Of a stretch of 64,000 nt of DNA, positions 1 to 9,651 are shown piece by piece. The first letter of the stretch is position 1, and each line of letters starts with the position of its first letter. This stretch comes from an uncultured Lachnospiraceae bacterium (GTDB taxonomy: Bacteria; Bacillota; Clostridia; Lachnospirales; Lachnospiraceae), in contig CANTEG010000003.1 of NCBI GenBank assembly GCA_947652735.1, positions 62,001 through 126,000 on the forward strand. Reading direction: 5' to 3'. A program made the position numbers and the translations under genes. The notes beneath the pieces were generated by a model, which worked only from the letters and a program-made list of their open reading frames with translations, did not search any database and had not been told where the DNA came from.

Positions 1-1074
1 GGCGATATAAATGGAGCTGTTGGCGGTGACATTTCAATGAACGTGGCTCTTGAATTTGCAGAAGCTTCCCAAACAGTTCAGACAGCAGACGACGAAACGG
101 TTCTTGTGACACTTCGTGCATCTTTACAGCCGATTGATGATGCGGTTTCCGTTTTGCTGTTAGTGTTTCCGCCATTGTTGTTGCTATGCATTTTGATATC
201 GGCAGTCGTATCATTTTTATATGCCCGTTCTATTGTAAAGCCGATTCAGGCATTGACGGACGCAACTGTTCAAATGTCGGAATTAACATCAAACGCTGCC
301 TGTGATATCAGGCGTGACGATGAAATCGGTATTTTATCCCAAAACATTAACGATATGTATAATAAGCTCCTTTCCGTAATATCTGACTTGAAGAAGCAGG
401 TTGGAATTGTCAAAAAAGTGGAGCAGGAAAAGCTGGATTTTCTTTTGCTTGCTTCCCACGAACTAAAAACACCTGTCACCGCTGTCCGTGGGATGGTGGA
501 CGGAATGCTTTACAATGTAGGAGTATATAAGGACCGTGATACATATTTGCAGGAATGTCAAAATGTACTCACAGATTTAACGAAGTTACTGCACAGCATT
601 CTGGAAAATTCGAAAATGGATGTATTTACGATAGCAAAAAATAAAAGCCACACAAATATCGGAGCATTGCTGCGTAAGGTTTCAGGTACATACCATACTA
701 TTGCACAGTCACTTGGAATTACCATAAACATTAGCGTAAAACAGGATTTGTATGTCATGGTATCTGGGGAACTGATTGAGAAAGCATTTTCGAATATCAT
801 TTCCAATGCCGTTAAATATACGGACGCAGGTAAAAATATCAATATTGTTATGCAGGGGAATACCGTTATTATAGAAAATGAATGTATACCTTTAAATGAA
901 GAAGAACTGTCACATATAGGCGAGCCTTTTTACCGCTCCAAACGGCAAGGAGACGAAAATCAGGGAAGTACGGGACTGGGGCTGTATTTTACGGAGCAAA
1001 TACTAAGTGCCTGTGAGCTGGCTTATTCTTTTGAACCATATGAAAATGGTATGCGGTTCAGGTTACATTTCTAA
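1..1074 (+). CDS. Sensor histidine kinase, 5' end outside the window
   Basis: Membrane sensor kinase that would phosphorylate a response regulator encoded upstream of the window. The reading frame is open to base 1, so the ATG at 37 is probably internal and the gene is partial. Visible are the end of an extracytoplasmic segment, a membrane helix (about 148-222), a HAMP linker ending near 330, the H-box ASHELKTPV with the phospho-accepting His codon at 457-459, an N-box NIISNAVKYTD near 796, and the G-box GSTGLGLYF near 964. The order HAMP-HisKA-HATPase is that of a standard class I kinase. An FtsX permease and ABC ATPase follow after 173 bp, an arrangement typical of envelope-stress or peptide-resistance modules, so it probably controls them. 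Family assignment is firm; the stimulus is unknown. Confidence 0.9.
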   Translation, partial: GDINGAVGGDISMNVALEFAEASQTVQTADDETVLVTLRASLQPIDDAVSVLLLVFPPLLLLCILISAVVSFLYARSIVKPIQALTDATVQMSELTSNAACDIRRDDEIGILSQNINDMYNKLLSVISDLKKQVGIVKKVEQEKLDFLLLASHELKTPVTAVRGMVDGMLYNVGVYKDRDTYLQECQNVLTDLTKLLHSILENSKMDVFTIAKNKSHTNIGALLRKVSGTYHTIAQSLGITINISVKQDLYVMVSGELIEKAFSNIISNAVKYTDAGKNINIVMQGNTVIIENECIPLNEEELSHIGEPFYRSKRQGDENQGSTGLGLYFTEQILSACELAYSFEPYENGMRFRLHF

Positions 1075-1127
1075 AATATCCTGTATCTCCATATGTGCTC
1101 CATGTTCCTCTTTTATAATATGTTGTA

Positions 1128-1196
1128 TAGTCAATTGCTAAACTTTATTTTTCGTAAACATTCATTGTGATAATGAAAACGTTTCGCAATTGACTA
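1128..1196. promoter_or_regulatory. Long inverted repeat upstream of the ABC permease
   Basis: Two 16-base arms, TAGTCAATTGCTAAAC at 1128-1143 and GTTTCGCAATTGACTA at 1181-1196, are complementary except at one position and enclose a smaller hairpin (TTCATT at 1161-1166 with AATGAA at 1172-1177). No T-run follows, so it is not a convincing terminator. It lies 51 bp before the permease start and could be a regulator-binding site or a structured leader. Function is inferred only. Confidence 0.45.
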
Positions 1197-1247
1197 AATA
1201 AGCTATGCATTGGGCAAAACATACAGTTTATAAAGGAGGTACAGGAC

Positions 1248-2657
1248 ATGTATATTTTTCAAAATTCATGTAAAAATCTGTGGCGTAACAAGGGGCGGAA
1301 TTTCATTATTTTTCTGATTGCCATGATTACGCTCACGTCAGTAACATTGGCATCCGCCATTCATACACTATCAAACCAATCAATAGAACAGTACAGAAAC
1401 AGTTTTCATGTTGATGCGACCCTTGATTTTGACTGGGAAAAGCTGGAAAATGATTTTCCGCCTAAGGAAATCAAAAATGAGGATGGCAGCACCACGTGGG
1501 AATCTAATTATGAGCTTCCTGAAACGGAGCTTTCGGATTACATAAGCTATTCCAATTCTGAATATGTGACAGGAATGCAATATCTGGCATATGTTCAATT
1601 TGCTTCTGACAGGCTTGAACCCGTACCCGATAATCTCCATGAAGATGAAAATTTTATTACTTTGGACGGCATGAGCATGGAGGAGTTGAAAAATTTTTTT
1701 CATGTGGAAACCGAGGCGGAGATTGCGGAACAACTGGGCGGCGAAAAGGCACTACAGCAGGTTTTGAACACGAAAAACAATTGTGCGGGAACATTGTTTG
1801 GTTATACAAATCTCTCGCTTGTGGAAGAATTTTCCAATGGCGAAAATCAGTTAAAAGACGGACGTTTTCCCGAGCAGGATAATGAGTGCATTGTGAGCAG
1901 CAGATATGCGGAGCATAACGGCTTAGATATTGGAGACACCCTTACAATATCGGGTCCTGACAAATCAGATACGGACAATATCATACTTACAATAACGGGA
2001 ATTTATACTGCCAGCCGAAATGAAGCAAGTGCTGTGACACTAGGGGATGCATACGGTTATATTTATACAACCTTTCATACTGTTGCTGACAGTGGGTTCC
2101 ATTGGATTTGTGTTGATAAGGCAGTCTTTGAACTGAAAGACTCTGACTGTGTTGAATTATTTGAAAAAGAGATTCACGAAAAGGGACTGAGTGAATACAT
2201 ATTTTTATCCTGCACTAATTCAAATGAAGAATATAAGAAAAATACGGAGCCACTTAAAGATACTTCCCATATTTCCCAAATATTTACCTTGTGTATCTGT
2301 ATAGTGGGTGCCGCAGTCATTCTCTTGATTTCATTTATAAATGTAAGGGAACGCAAATATGAAATTGGGGTACTAAGGGCTATGGGCATGAAAAAGTCAG
2401 GCATAGCAAGAGGAATGGCATATGAAACGCTTATGATTATGCTGACGGGCTTTGGAAGCAGTATGATTGCAGCCATGCTTTTCATTAAGCCTATTGCACA
2501 GGCATTGGTGGGAGATTTGTCCCCAATCTCACTTTCACTGTCTGATATTTCCCTTTGTGCGGTTATGGCAGTTATATTAGGTATAGGTTCGGGTTTATGT
2601 GCCATTTTTGTCGTTATGCGGCATGAGCCGATGCAAATTCTTGTGGAAAGGAATTAA
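1248..2657 (+). CDS. FtsX/MacB-type ABC transporter permease
   Basis: Membrane subunit of an ABC exporter of the MacB/FtsX class, 469 residues. One N-terminal membrane helix (about residues 18-38) is followed by a large extracytoplasmic domain (about 50-340). Three C-terminal helices follow, with the family signature NVRERKYEIGVLRAMGM near residue 365 just after the second helix. The start is supported by AAAGGAGG eight bases upstream. The ATPase gene begins 4 bp after its stop, so the two are certainly one operon. Such pairs export peptides, lipids or antibiotics, or act in sensing with a kinase. The substrate cannot be read from sequence, and no adaptor gene is attached here. Confidence 0.9.
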   Translation: MYIFQNSCKNLWRNKGRNFIIFLIAMITLTSVTLASAIHTLSNQSIEQYRNSFHVDATLDFDWEKLENDFPPKEIKNEDGSTTWESNYELPETELSDYISYSNSEYVTGMQYLAYVQFASDRLEPVPDNLHEDENFITLDGMSMEELKNFFHVETEAEIAEQLGGEKALQQVLNTKNNCAGTLFGYTNLSLVEEFSNGENQLKDGRFPEQDNECIVSSRYAEHNGLDIGDTLTISGPDKSDTDNIILTITGIYTASRNEASAVTLGDAYGYIYTTFHTVADSGFHWICVDKAVFELKDSDCVELFEKEIHEKGLSEYIFLSCTNSNEEYKKNTEPLKDTSHISQIFTLCICIVGAAVILLISFINVRERKYEIGVLRAMGMKKSGIARGMAYETLMIMLTGFGSSMIAAMLFIKPIAQALVGDLSPISLSLSDISLCAVMAVILGIGSGLCAIFVVMRHEPMQILVERN

Positions 2658-2661
2658 AATT

Positions 2662-3315
2662 ATGGAAATTTTAAAATTAGAGCATGTTTGCTATCAATAT
2701 GATAATACAGAACATATGGTGATTAATGATGTTTCCTACAGCTTTGGGAATGGGAAGCTTTACTGCATTACAGGCGGGTCAGGTGTTGGCAAAAGTACAC
2801 TTATTTCACTTATTGCGGGACTTGATATACCTGTTTCGGGAAAAATTCTTTTTGAGGGGAATGACATTACAAAAATAAACCGTGATATGTACCGCTCACA
2901 AAAGGTTGGCGTGATTTTTCAAAGTTACAATCTGCTGCAAAATGTTACTGCGGCCGAGAATATCACTCTGTCTATGAATATATCAGGGCAACATGTAAAA
3001 AGTAATTCGCAGCCTGTTTATGATTTATTGGAACGTGTTGGGATTGACAAGAACAAAGCTGACAGAAAAATTTTGAAGCTTTCGGGAGGTGAGCAGCAGA
3101 GGGTGGCAATAGCAAGAGCAGTTTCTAGCGGTGCATCTGTGCTGATTGCAGATGAACCTACGGGAAATCTTGACAGCGAAAATGAGACGAAAATCATGGA
3201 CATTTTTCTCCGTATTGCCCATGAGGACAATAAGTGTGTGATTGTTGTCACACATTCGGAGCAGGTTGCAGGGCGGGCGGATGTTGTGATTAAGATGGAA
3301 GGGGAAGCACATTGA
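2662..3315 (+). CDS. ABC transporter ATP-binding protein (MacB/LolD type)
   Basis: Nucleotide-binding subunit of about 217 residues that powers the permease just upstream. All ABC motifs are intact: Walker A GGSGVGKST (about residues 38-46), Q-loop VIFQSYNLLQ, signature LSGGEQQRVAIARA, Walker B VLIADEPTG and the switch His in VVTHSE. The frame is open further upstream (2599), but that would overlap the permease. The ATG at 2662, after GGAAAGGAATTAAAAT, fits the usual N-terminus of the family. A hairpin at 3379-3406 lies after the stop. Specificity follows the permease and is unknown. Confidence 0.93.
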   Translation: MEILKLEHVCYQYDNTEHMVINDVSYSFGNGKLYCITGGSGVGKSTLISLIAGLDIPVSGKILFEGNDITKINRDMYRSQKVGVIFQSYNLLQNVTAAENITLSMNISGQHVKSNSQPVYDLLERVGIDKNKADRKILKLSGGEQQRVAIARAVSSGASVLIADEPTGNLDSENETKIMDIFLRIAHEDNKCVIVVTHSEQVAGRADVVIKMEGEAH

Positions 3316-3378
3316 TAATAGTCGGTTTGTTATTGTTGGGGAATAAGTACAGCAGCATTGCATAATATTATTCAAAAC

Positions 3379-3432
3379 ACAGAACAAAAGTTCGATTTTG
3401 TTCTGTACTTTTCTGTATACCTGTGCTATAAT
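3379..3432 (+). promoter_or_regulatory. Candidate LexA (SOS) box and promoter
   Basis: GAACAAAAGTTC at 3382-3393 matches the Firmicutes LexA/DinR consensus GAAC-N4-GTTC. It sits inside a longer dyad, ACAGAACAAAA (3379-3389) with TTTTGTTCTGT (3396-3406). A TATAAT -10 lies at 3427-3432; the -35 is poor (about 3404-3409). The next good genes are the rhuM remnant and uvrB, and uvrB is SOS-regulated in Bacillus. No other LexA-like site was seen nearer to uvrB. The dyad could also end the upstream ABC operon, but only a short T-rich stretch follows. Confidence 0.6.
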
Positions 3433-3504
3433 GAAAAAACTGATGATGCATTACTGTTTAAGCGGTAAGAAAGTTCCATGTACAATTTGCCGGGGAGGGC
3501 AGCT

Positions 3505-3924
3505 ATGCAGGAGCATGAGATCATATTATATCAGTTAGAGGATACAAATGTTTATGTAAATGTCATTTTTAAAGAAGAAACATTTTGGATGACGCAAAGA
3601 GCAATGGCAGAATTAATATATGAACGCGCAGATTCAGAAAAGCCTGCTATGGGCTTGACAACCTGGAAAGATGCACCGAATGGCAAAGTACTAAAGCGGG
3701 ATATAGGTATTGCTAAAAACTATTTAAACGAAAAGGAATTGTCTCGTTTGAACAGGTTAGTAACAATGTTCATTGATTATGCTGAACTAATGGCGGAAGA
3801 TGAAATTTTAATGAGTATGCAGGATTGGGCAGAACAGACAGATCAGTTTTTGGCGAATAATCGACGGGAAGTACTGGCTGGAAAAGGGAAAATGATGAAA
3901 AGTTATTCACTAAAAGTTTGTTGA
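3505..3924 (+). pseudogene. rhuM-family gene remnant with internal deletion
   Basis: A 139-residue open frame that joins two ends of a RhuM-type protein (normally about 330 residues). Residues 1-35 match the family N-terminus (ILYQLEDTNVYVNVIFKEET, then FWMTQRAMAEL). The sequence then jumps directly to the C-terminal half at IYERADSEKPAMGLTTWK, continuing through IAKNYLNEKELSRLNRLVTM. From memory of the family, the DNA-binding-like middle, including the segment before the IYERADSEKP motif, is absent, and the C-terminus is cut short. The frame is open from 3478, but GGGGAGGGCAGCT supports the ATG at 3505. It lies between an SOS-like promoter and uvrB. RhuM genes are usually on mobile islands, so this looks like a decayed passenger. 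A short functional product cannot be excluded. Confidence 0.75.
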
Positions 3925-4005
3925 ATCAGTAGGAATATTATTGTCATAATGATATGAGGATATAGTTGAGGATAAAATATAATTATATAAAGCGGAGAAA
4001 TTTTT

Positions 4006-6003
4006 ATGGATCATTTTGAATTAGTATCACCATACGCCCCAACCGGCGACCAGCCACAGGCAATACAAGGATTGGTTGATGGTTTCAAGAGCGGAAAAAA
4101 ACAGCAGACTCTGCTCGGCGTTACGGGTTCGGGTAAAACATTTACCATGGCGAATATTATTCAACAATTAAATAAACCAACCCTTGTGCTGGCACATAAC
4201 AAAACATTGGCAGCACAGCTGTACGGAGAATTCAAGGAGTTCTTTCCTGAGAATGCGGTGGAGTATTTTGTGTCATACTATGATTATTACCAGCCTGAGG
4301 CCTATGTGCCATCAACTGACACATATATTGCAAAGGATTCATCCATCAATGATGAGATAGACAAGATGAGACACAGTGCAACCGCAGCCCTGATTGAGAG
4401 AAAGGATGTTGTTGTTGTGTCTTCCGTGTCATGCATATATGGTATTGGTGACCCTGAGGATTACAAGTCCATGATGTTATCGCTCCGTCCCGGTATGAAT
4501 AAGGATAGAGACGAGGTTATCAGGCAGCTTGTAGATATACAGTACACCAGAAATGAGATGGATTTTTCAAGGGGCTGTTTCCGTGTTAAGGGTGATGTCG
4601 TTGATGTTCTTCCTGTGTCAACCTTTGAAGACGGCATAAGAATAGAATTTTTTGGTGATGAGATAGACAGGCTTGTTGAATTTGACCCACTTACAGGCGA
4701 AATAAAAAGAACCTTAAACTTTGCCTGTATATTTCCTGCATCACATTATGTTGTTGCTGAGGATAAGCTGGAACGGGCACTGGTAGAGATTAAACAGGAG
4801 CTTGACGAGCGGGTAAAGTATTTCAAGGAAAATGACAAGCTGTTAGAGGCACAACGGATAGCAGAGCGGACAGAGTTTGATATGGAGATGCTTAGGGAAA
4901 CAGGCTTTTGCTCGGGAGTAGAAAATTATTCCAGAATTCTTGCAGGCATGGAGCCAGGTGCAACACCCAATACATTGCTTAAGTTTTTTGGGGATGATTA
5001 CCTGCTCATTATAGATGAGTCTCATATGACGCTGCCACAGGTTCGCGGCATGTATGCGGGTGACAGGGCAAGAAAACAGACGCTGGTGGATTACGGCTTC
5101 CGTCTTCCATCTGCATTGGATAACCGTCCGCTGAATTTTGATGAATTTGAGGAACGTGTTGACAGAATTCTTTATGTGTCAGCTACACCTGCGGCATATG
5201 AGAGAGAGCATGAAGAAAATTTTGCGGAGCAGATAATACGTCCGACAGGTTTGCTTGACCCTGTTGTGGAAGTTCGTCCAGTCAAAGGGCAGGTAGATGA
5301 TTTGGTTGCCGAGGTGAACAAGGAAACGGCAAATGGTCATAAGGTATTGGTTACAACGCTTACAAAGCGGATGGCTGAGGATTTGACGGACTACATGAAA
5401 CAGCTTGACATAAAGGTCAAATATCTCCATTCTGACATAGATACGCTGGAACGTACGGAGATTGTGCGGGATTTGAGAATGGGAATATTTGATGTTTTGG
5501 TAGGTATCAATCTTTTAAGGGAAGGTCTTGACATACCTGAAATTACCCTTGTGGCAATTCTGGACGCTGACAAGGAAGGCTTCTTACGTTCTGAGACGTC
5601 ACTGATACAGACAATCGGGCGTGCGGCAAGAAATGTTGAAGGACGTGTAATCATGTATGCGGACACTATAACACAGTCCATGCAAAGTGCATTGAATGAA
5701 ACCAATAGAAGAAGAAAAATACAGGATGAATACAATAAGGAACACGGAATAACACCTGAAACAATACGCAAAGAGGTGCGGGATCTTATATCCATTGAGG
5801 CTGGAGAAGAAACAGAAGCAGAAAAGAAGGATAAAAACAAGAAGGATATGGAATCCATGACTAAGAAAGAGCTTAAGGAGGAAATAGCAAAGCTCACAAA
5901 GCGTATGAACAAGGCGGCGGCAGAGCTGAATTTCGAGGAGGCAGCAAAAATTCGTGATGAATTAAAAGAATATAAAATAAATTTGCGTGATTATGATGCC
6001 TAA
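4006..6003 (+). CDS. uvrB: Excinuclease ABC subunit B
   Basis: UvrB is the damage-verifying helicase-like subunit of nucleotide excision repair. It is loaded by UvrA and recruits UvrC. At 665 residues it has full family length. Motifs include Walker [10 protein letters not shown] near residue 39, the damage-probing beta-hairpin region [12 protein letters not shown] near 92, the DESH box near 338, the helicase motif QTIGRAARN near 540, and a C-terminal UVR domain (about 625-660, [15 protein letters not shown]) for contact with UvrC. The ATG follows AAAGCGGAGAAATTTTT. uvrA lies 657 bp downstream, so the two probably share regulation, and a candidate LexA box lies about 0.6 kb upstream beyond the rhuM remnant. 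Nothing is missing in the protein. Confidence 0.98.
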   Translation: MDHFELVSPYAPTGDQPQAIQGLVDGFKSGKKQQTLLGVTGSGKTFTMANIIQQLNKPTLVLAHNKTLAAQLYGEFKEFFPENAVEYFVSYYDYYQPEAYVPSTDTYIAKDSSINDEIDKMRHSATAALIERKDVVVVSSVSCIYGIGDPEDYKSMMLSLRPGMNKDRDEVIRQLVDIQYTRNEMDFSRGCFRVKGDVVDVLPVSTFEDGIRIEFFGDEIDRLVEFDPLTGEIKRTLNFACIFPASHYVVAEDKLERALVEIKQELDERVKYFKENDKLLEAQRIAERTEFDMEMLRETGFCSGVENYSRILAGMEPGATPNTLLKFFGDDYLLIIDESHMTLPQVRGMYAGDRARKQTLVDYGFRLPSALDNRPLNFDEFEERVDRILYVSATPAAYEREHEENFAEQIIRPTGLLDPVVEVRPVKGQVDDLVAEVNKETANGHKVLVTTLTKRMAEDLTDYMKQLDIKVKYLHSDIDTLERTEIVRDLRMGIFDVLVGINLLREGLDIPEITLVAILDADKEGFLRSETSLIQTIGRAARNVEGRVIMYADTITQSMQSALNETNRRRKIQDEYNKEHGITPETIRKEVRDLISIEAGEETEAEKKDKNKKDMESMTKKELKEEIAKLTKRMNKAAAELNFEEAAKIRDELKEYKINLRDYDA

Positions 6004-6020
6004 AATGATGTATAATATGT

Positions 6021-6125
6021 CCTAAGGTGTCTGCGAAGCAGACGGATTCCTTAGGACCATACCCGAAAGGTGTCTGCGAAGCAGACGGATTCCTTAGGAT
6101 CATGTCAAGAGGTGTCTGTAAAGCA
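6021..6125. repeat. Three tandem ~43-bp hairpin repeats
   Basis: The block GGTGTCTGCGAAGCAGACGG recurs at 6026 and 6069, and a degenerate copy starts at 6111, giving periods of 43 and 42 bp. Each full unit contains the hairpin GTCTGC-GAA-GCAGAC. The first unit is also bounded by CCTAAGG (6021-6027) and CCTTAGG, so it can fold as a double stem. There are no unique spacers, so it is not CRISPR. It lies immediately after uvrB and may stabilise or terminate its message. Confidence 0.8.
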
Positions 6126-6137
6126 GCCCAATGTATA

Positions 6138-6289
6138 GATTGTCACTCTAAGCCTTGATTGTCAATATAAGAAACCATATGAATATGTCGGTACTTAATG
6201 AGCCGGTTTTGAGGTGAATTTAGTACCGCTATGTCGCAAAATTGAGCGAGAGTTTTTGATATTGACAATCAAGGCTTGGAGTGACAGTC
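6138..6289. repeat. 152-bp element with 32-bp terminal inverted repeats
   Basis: The left arm 6138-6169 and the reverse complement of the right arm 6258-6289 agree at 29 of 32 bases. The core of each arm is AAGCCTTGATTGTCAATAT. The 88-bp middle has no reading frame. No target-site duplication is obvious. The form is that of a MITE-like or palindromic intergenic repeat. Together with the tandem hairpins just upstream it fills the 328-bp gap between uvrB and the next gene. Confidence 0.75.
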
Positions 6290-6331
6290 ACAAAATTTAA
6301 TTAATTTTAATCAATAAAGGAGGAAAAGAAT

Positions 6332-6625
6332 ATGTTAAGAGATGAAATGGCAGCAGAAATATCCATGCGGAGAGATATCCCGATGGATGAGGTAGAGGAA
6401 GTTCTTGAAGAAAGAGACTACATTGTTGAGGAAGAATGCAGATGTAAAAAAAGGAGAAAATGTATCGTGGGTTCATTGTTAATAACATTTTTCCTAATGG
6501 GAGCGGCATGTGCACTCTATATTCTTGACAAAAAGGAAAAGATTGACATGGAGTTAACCATAAAAAAATACGTTGACAAGTATACTGACAAACTGAGAAG
6601 CATTCAGGCACAGCTCGAAAAATAA
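6332..6625 (+). CDS. Small single-pass membrane protein, function unknown
   Basis: A 97-residue protein with a strong ribosome site (AAAGGAGGAAAAGAAT). The N-terminal 45 residues are charged and probably cytoplasmic, ending in a basic Cys-containing stretch (CRCKKRRKC). One membrane helix follows (about 47-66, [20 protein letters not shown]), then a lysine-rich, coil-prone tail of about 30 residues. It lies between uvrB and uvrA, 35 bp before uvrA. No family is recognised. The positive residues before the helix suggest the N-terminus is inside. It may simply be co-transcribed with the repair genes; a role in repair is not implied by the sequence. Confidence 0.8.
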   Translation: MLRDEMAAEISMRRDIPMDEVEEVLEERDYIVEEECRCKKRRKCIVGSLLITFFLMGAACALYILDKKEKIDMELTIKKYVDKYTDKLRSIQAQLEK

Positions 6626-6660
6626 GAAACAAATGTAACACAGATAATGGGTAGGGACAA

Positions 6661-9489
6661 ATGAGCGAACATAAATACATTACAATTAAGGGTGCGAAGG
6701 AGCACAATCTCAAAAACATAGATATAAAAATACCAAGAGACAAGTTTGTTGTTTTGACAGGCTTGTCAGGTTCCGGTAAATCGTCATTGGCATTTGATAC
6801 TATTTATGCAGAAGGCCAGCGGAAATACATGGAGTCACTGTCCTCATATGCCAGACAGTTTCTGGGACTTGCTGAAAAACCGGATGTGGAAAAGATAGAG
6901 GGACTGTCTCCATCCATATCCATAGACCAAAAGTCTACAAACAGGAACCCAAGGTCTACGGTGGGCACGGTAACGGAAATATATGATTATCTGAGACTGC
7001 TTTATGCAAGAATCGGTATTCCACACTGTCCGAAATGTGGAAAAGAGATTATGAAACAGACAGTTGACCAGATGGTGGATGAGATTATGAAGTTGGATGC
7101 AGGAACCAAATTCCAAGTTCTTGCACCGATTATCCGAGGCAGAAAGGGTGAACATGTGAAGCTGCTTGCTCAGGCTAAAAGGAGTGGTTTTGTTCGTGCC
7201 ATTATTGATGAAAGTATGTATGACCTGTCTGAGGAAATTAAGCTGGATAAGAATAAAAAGCATAATATCGACATTGTTGTGGACAGGCTGGCAGTTAAGG
7301 AGGGCATAGAACGGCGTCTTGCAGATTCCATAGAGACGGCTTTAAAAATGTCCGAGGGAATACTGAAATGTGATGTGATTGACGGGGATGTAATGGTTTT
7401 CTCAGAGAGCTTTTCGTGTCCTGATTGCGGAATAAGTATTGATGAGATTGAGCCGAGAAGCTTTTCCTTTAACAATCCTTACGGTGCATGTCCATGCTGT
7501 ACAGGACTTGGATTTAAGAGAGAGTTTGACGTTGCACTTATGATTCCCGATACATCCCTTTCCCTTAACGAGGGTGCGATTTCAGTTATCGGCTGGCAGT
7601 CAAGCGGTGACAAAAAAAGTTACACCCATGCATGTCTGGAAGCATTGTCGAAAGAATATGGTTTTTCATTGGACGTTCCGTTTAAGGATTTGGACAAGAA
7701 GTCACAGGATGTAATTTTGTACGGAACGGGCAACAACAAAATAAAGGTAAGCTATCAGGGCACGCGTGGAGCAAATGTTTACATGATTGCCTATGAGGGG
7801 CTGATAAAAAATGTCCAAAGGCGGTACAGGGAAACCTCTGCTGAGGTTATAAAACAGGAATATGAAACCTTTATGACTACCGTCCCATGTGAGGAGTGCA
7901 AGGGTAAAAGGCTTAAGCCTGAAATACTTGCAGTTACCGTAGGTGGAGAAAATATTGCAGATATTACCGAATATTCCATCGGAAAGCTCATAGACTTTAT
8001 TGATAATCTGGACATTACGGACAGGCAGAAAAAAATCGGTGCACAGATAATCAAAGAAATCAGAGGCAGGTTAAGCTTCCTCATGAATGTAGGACTGGAT
8101 TATCTGACGCTGGCAAGAGGAACGGCATCCTTATCAGGCGGGGAAGCACAGAGAATCAGACTTGCAACACAGATAGGTTCGGGTCTTGTTGGCGTAGCTT
8201 ATATATTGGATGAGCCAAGCATAGGACTTCATCAGAGAGATAACGATAAGCTTATCGCAACCTTGGAACGTTTGCGTGATTTGGGAAATACTCTTCTTGT
8301 TGTGGAGCATGACGAGGATACCATGTATGCAGCCGACCACATTGTTGATATCGGTCCAGGGGCAGGCATCAATGGCGGTGACGTTGTATGTGAAGGAACC
8401 GTTGAGGATATCAAAAATTGTCCGCAGTCCATTACGGGCGCATATTTAAGTGGAAAGCTTAAAATACCTGTACCTGCTGAGAGAAAACAGCCGACAGGAT
8501 TTATAGAAGTAAAAGGTGCAAGACAAAACAACCTGAAAAATATTGACGTGAAATTCCCGCTTGGTGTTATGACCTGTGTGACGGGTGTGTCAGGTTCCGG
8601 CAAAAGCTCACTTGTAAATGAAATCCTGTACAAACGGCTGGCAAGGGAACTGAACAGGGCAAAGATGAAAGCTGGCGACCATGATGACATACTTGGTGTA
8701 GAACAGCTTGATAAAATAATAAATATTGATCAGTCACCGATAGGAAGAAGCCCACGTTCCAATCCTGCAACATACACGGGAGTGTTTGACCTTATCCGTG
8801 ATTTGTTTGCCAACACAAAGGACGCAAAAGCAATGGGATACACGAAAGGAAGATTTTCTTTCAATGTATCGGGAGGAAGATGCGAGGCATGTAGGGGTGA
8901 CGGAATCATAAAAATAGAAATGCATTTCCTTGCCGACGTGTATGTGCCTTGTGAGGTTTGTCATGGAAAGCGGTATAACAGGGAGACCCTTGAAGTGAAA
9001 TATAAGGGGAAAAGCATATATGATGTGCTGGATATGACCGTGGATGAGGCATGTGAGTTTTTTGAAAATGTGCCGTCTGTGCTTAGAAAAATAACCACAT
9101 TGAAAGAAGTGGGGCTTGGATATATTAAGCTGGGACAGCCGTCAACAACTTTATCAGGAGGAGAGGCACAGAGAATCAAGCTGGCGACGGAGCTTAGCCG
9201 AAGAAGCACGGGAAAGACAATTTATGTGCTGGACGAGCCTACCACAGGTCTGCATTTTGCCGATGTCCATAAGCTTGTCGATATACTGACAAAGCTTACG
9301 GAGGGGGGCAATACGGTTATTGTCATCGAACACAATCTGGACGTAATCAAAACTGCTGATTATATTATAGATATCGGACCAGAGGGCGGAGAGCGTGGGG
9401 GGACAATTGTTGCTACCGGGATGCCTGAGGAAATATCAAAAAACAAAAAATCCTATACAGGTAAATATTTAAAGAAATATCTTAAGTAG
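6661..9489 (+). CDS. uvrA: Excinuclease ABC subunit A
   Basis: UvrA is the DNA-damage sensor ATPase that loads UvrB, and it is cytoplasmic. The 942 residues match family length. Both ABC halves are complete: Walker [10 protein letters not shown] (about 31) and GVSGSGKSS (about 641), and two signatures, [12 protein letters not shown] and [12 protein letters not shown]. Walker B sites are [10 protein letters not shown] and [10 protein letters not shown]. Zinc-ribbon cysteines are present in HCPKCGKEI, in CPDCG paired with ACPCC, and in CEACRGDG paired with CEVCHG. The start is preceded by GGGTAGGGACAA. It is downstream of uvrB and the small membrane protein in the same direction, the usual uvrBA order in Firmicutes. 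Confidence 0.98.
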   Translation: MSEHKYITIKGAKEHNLKNIDIKIPRDKFVVLTGLSGSGKSSLAFDTIYAEGQRKYMESLSSYARQFLGLAEKPDVEKIEGLSPSISIDQKSTNRNPRSTVGTVTEIYDYLRLLYARIGIPHCPKCGKEIMKQTVDQMVDEIMKLDAGTKFQVLAPIIRGRKGEHVKLLAQAKRSGFVRAIIDESMYDLSEEIKLDKNKKHNIDIVVDRLAVKEGIERRLADSIETALKMSEGILKCDVIDGDVMVFSESFSCPDCGISIDEIEPRSFSFNNPYGACPCCTGLGFKREFDVALMIPDTSLSLNEGAISVIGWQSSGDKKSYTHACLEALSKEYGFSLDVPFKDLDKKSQDVILYGTGNNKIKVSYQGTRGANVYMIAYEGLIKNVQRRYRETSAEVIKQEYETFMTTVPCEECKGKRLKPEILAVTVGGENIADITEYSIGKLIDFIDNLDITDRQKKIGAQIIKEIRGRLSFLMNVGLDYLTLARGTASLSGGEAQRIRLATQIGSGLVGVAYILDEPSIGLHQRDNDKLIATLERLRDLGNTLLVVEHDEDTMYAADHIVDIGPGAGINGGDVVCEGTVEDIKNCPQSITGAYLSGKLKIPVPAERKQPTGFIEVKGARQNNLKNIDVKFPLGVMTCVTGVSGSGKSSLVNEILYKRLARELNRAKMKAGDHDDILGVEQLDKIINIDQSPIGRSPRSNPATYTGVFDLIRDLFANTKDAKAMGYTKGRFSFNVSGGRCEACRGDGIIKIEMHFLADVYVPCEVCHGKRYNRETLEVKYKGKSIYDVLDMTVDEACEFFENVPSVLRKITTLKEVGLGYIKLGQPSTTLSGGEAQRIKLATELSRRSTGKTIYVLDEPTTGLHFADVHKLVDILTKLTEGGNTVIVIEHNLDVIKTADYIIDIGPEGGERGGTIVATGMPEEISKNKKSYTGKYLKKYLK

Positions 9490-9563
9490 TGTAAGTTCAC
9501 TGGGAATTGCCTAAATATGGCATAAACATTAAACAATTACTTTATTTTTTGTTGCCCATATAG

Positions 9564-9569
9564 TATAAT
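9564..9569 (+). promoter_or_regulatory. Candidate -10 element for the aldolase gene
   Basis: TATAAT lies 82 bp before the aldolase ATG, in the only intergenic gap after uvrA. The best-spaced -35 (TTTATT, 9541-9546, 17-bp spacer) is weak, so this rests mainly on the -10 and position. Confidence 0.45.
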
Positions 9570-9651
9570 CTTGAAGAAAGCAATTAACAGTGTGGCGTTG
9601 CACTGCGAATTACAAAAATACAATATAAAAATGAAACGGAGGAATTGCAAA

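Noticed and set aside
2599-2661. Upstream extension of the first ABC ATPase gene
   Set aside because: It would overlap the permease gene and add residues not found in the family; the ATG at 2662 fits better.
6021-6125. Possible CRISPR array from regularly spaced repeats
   Set aside because: The units are directly adjacent and nearly identical throughout, with no unique spacers and no cas genes in the window.
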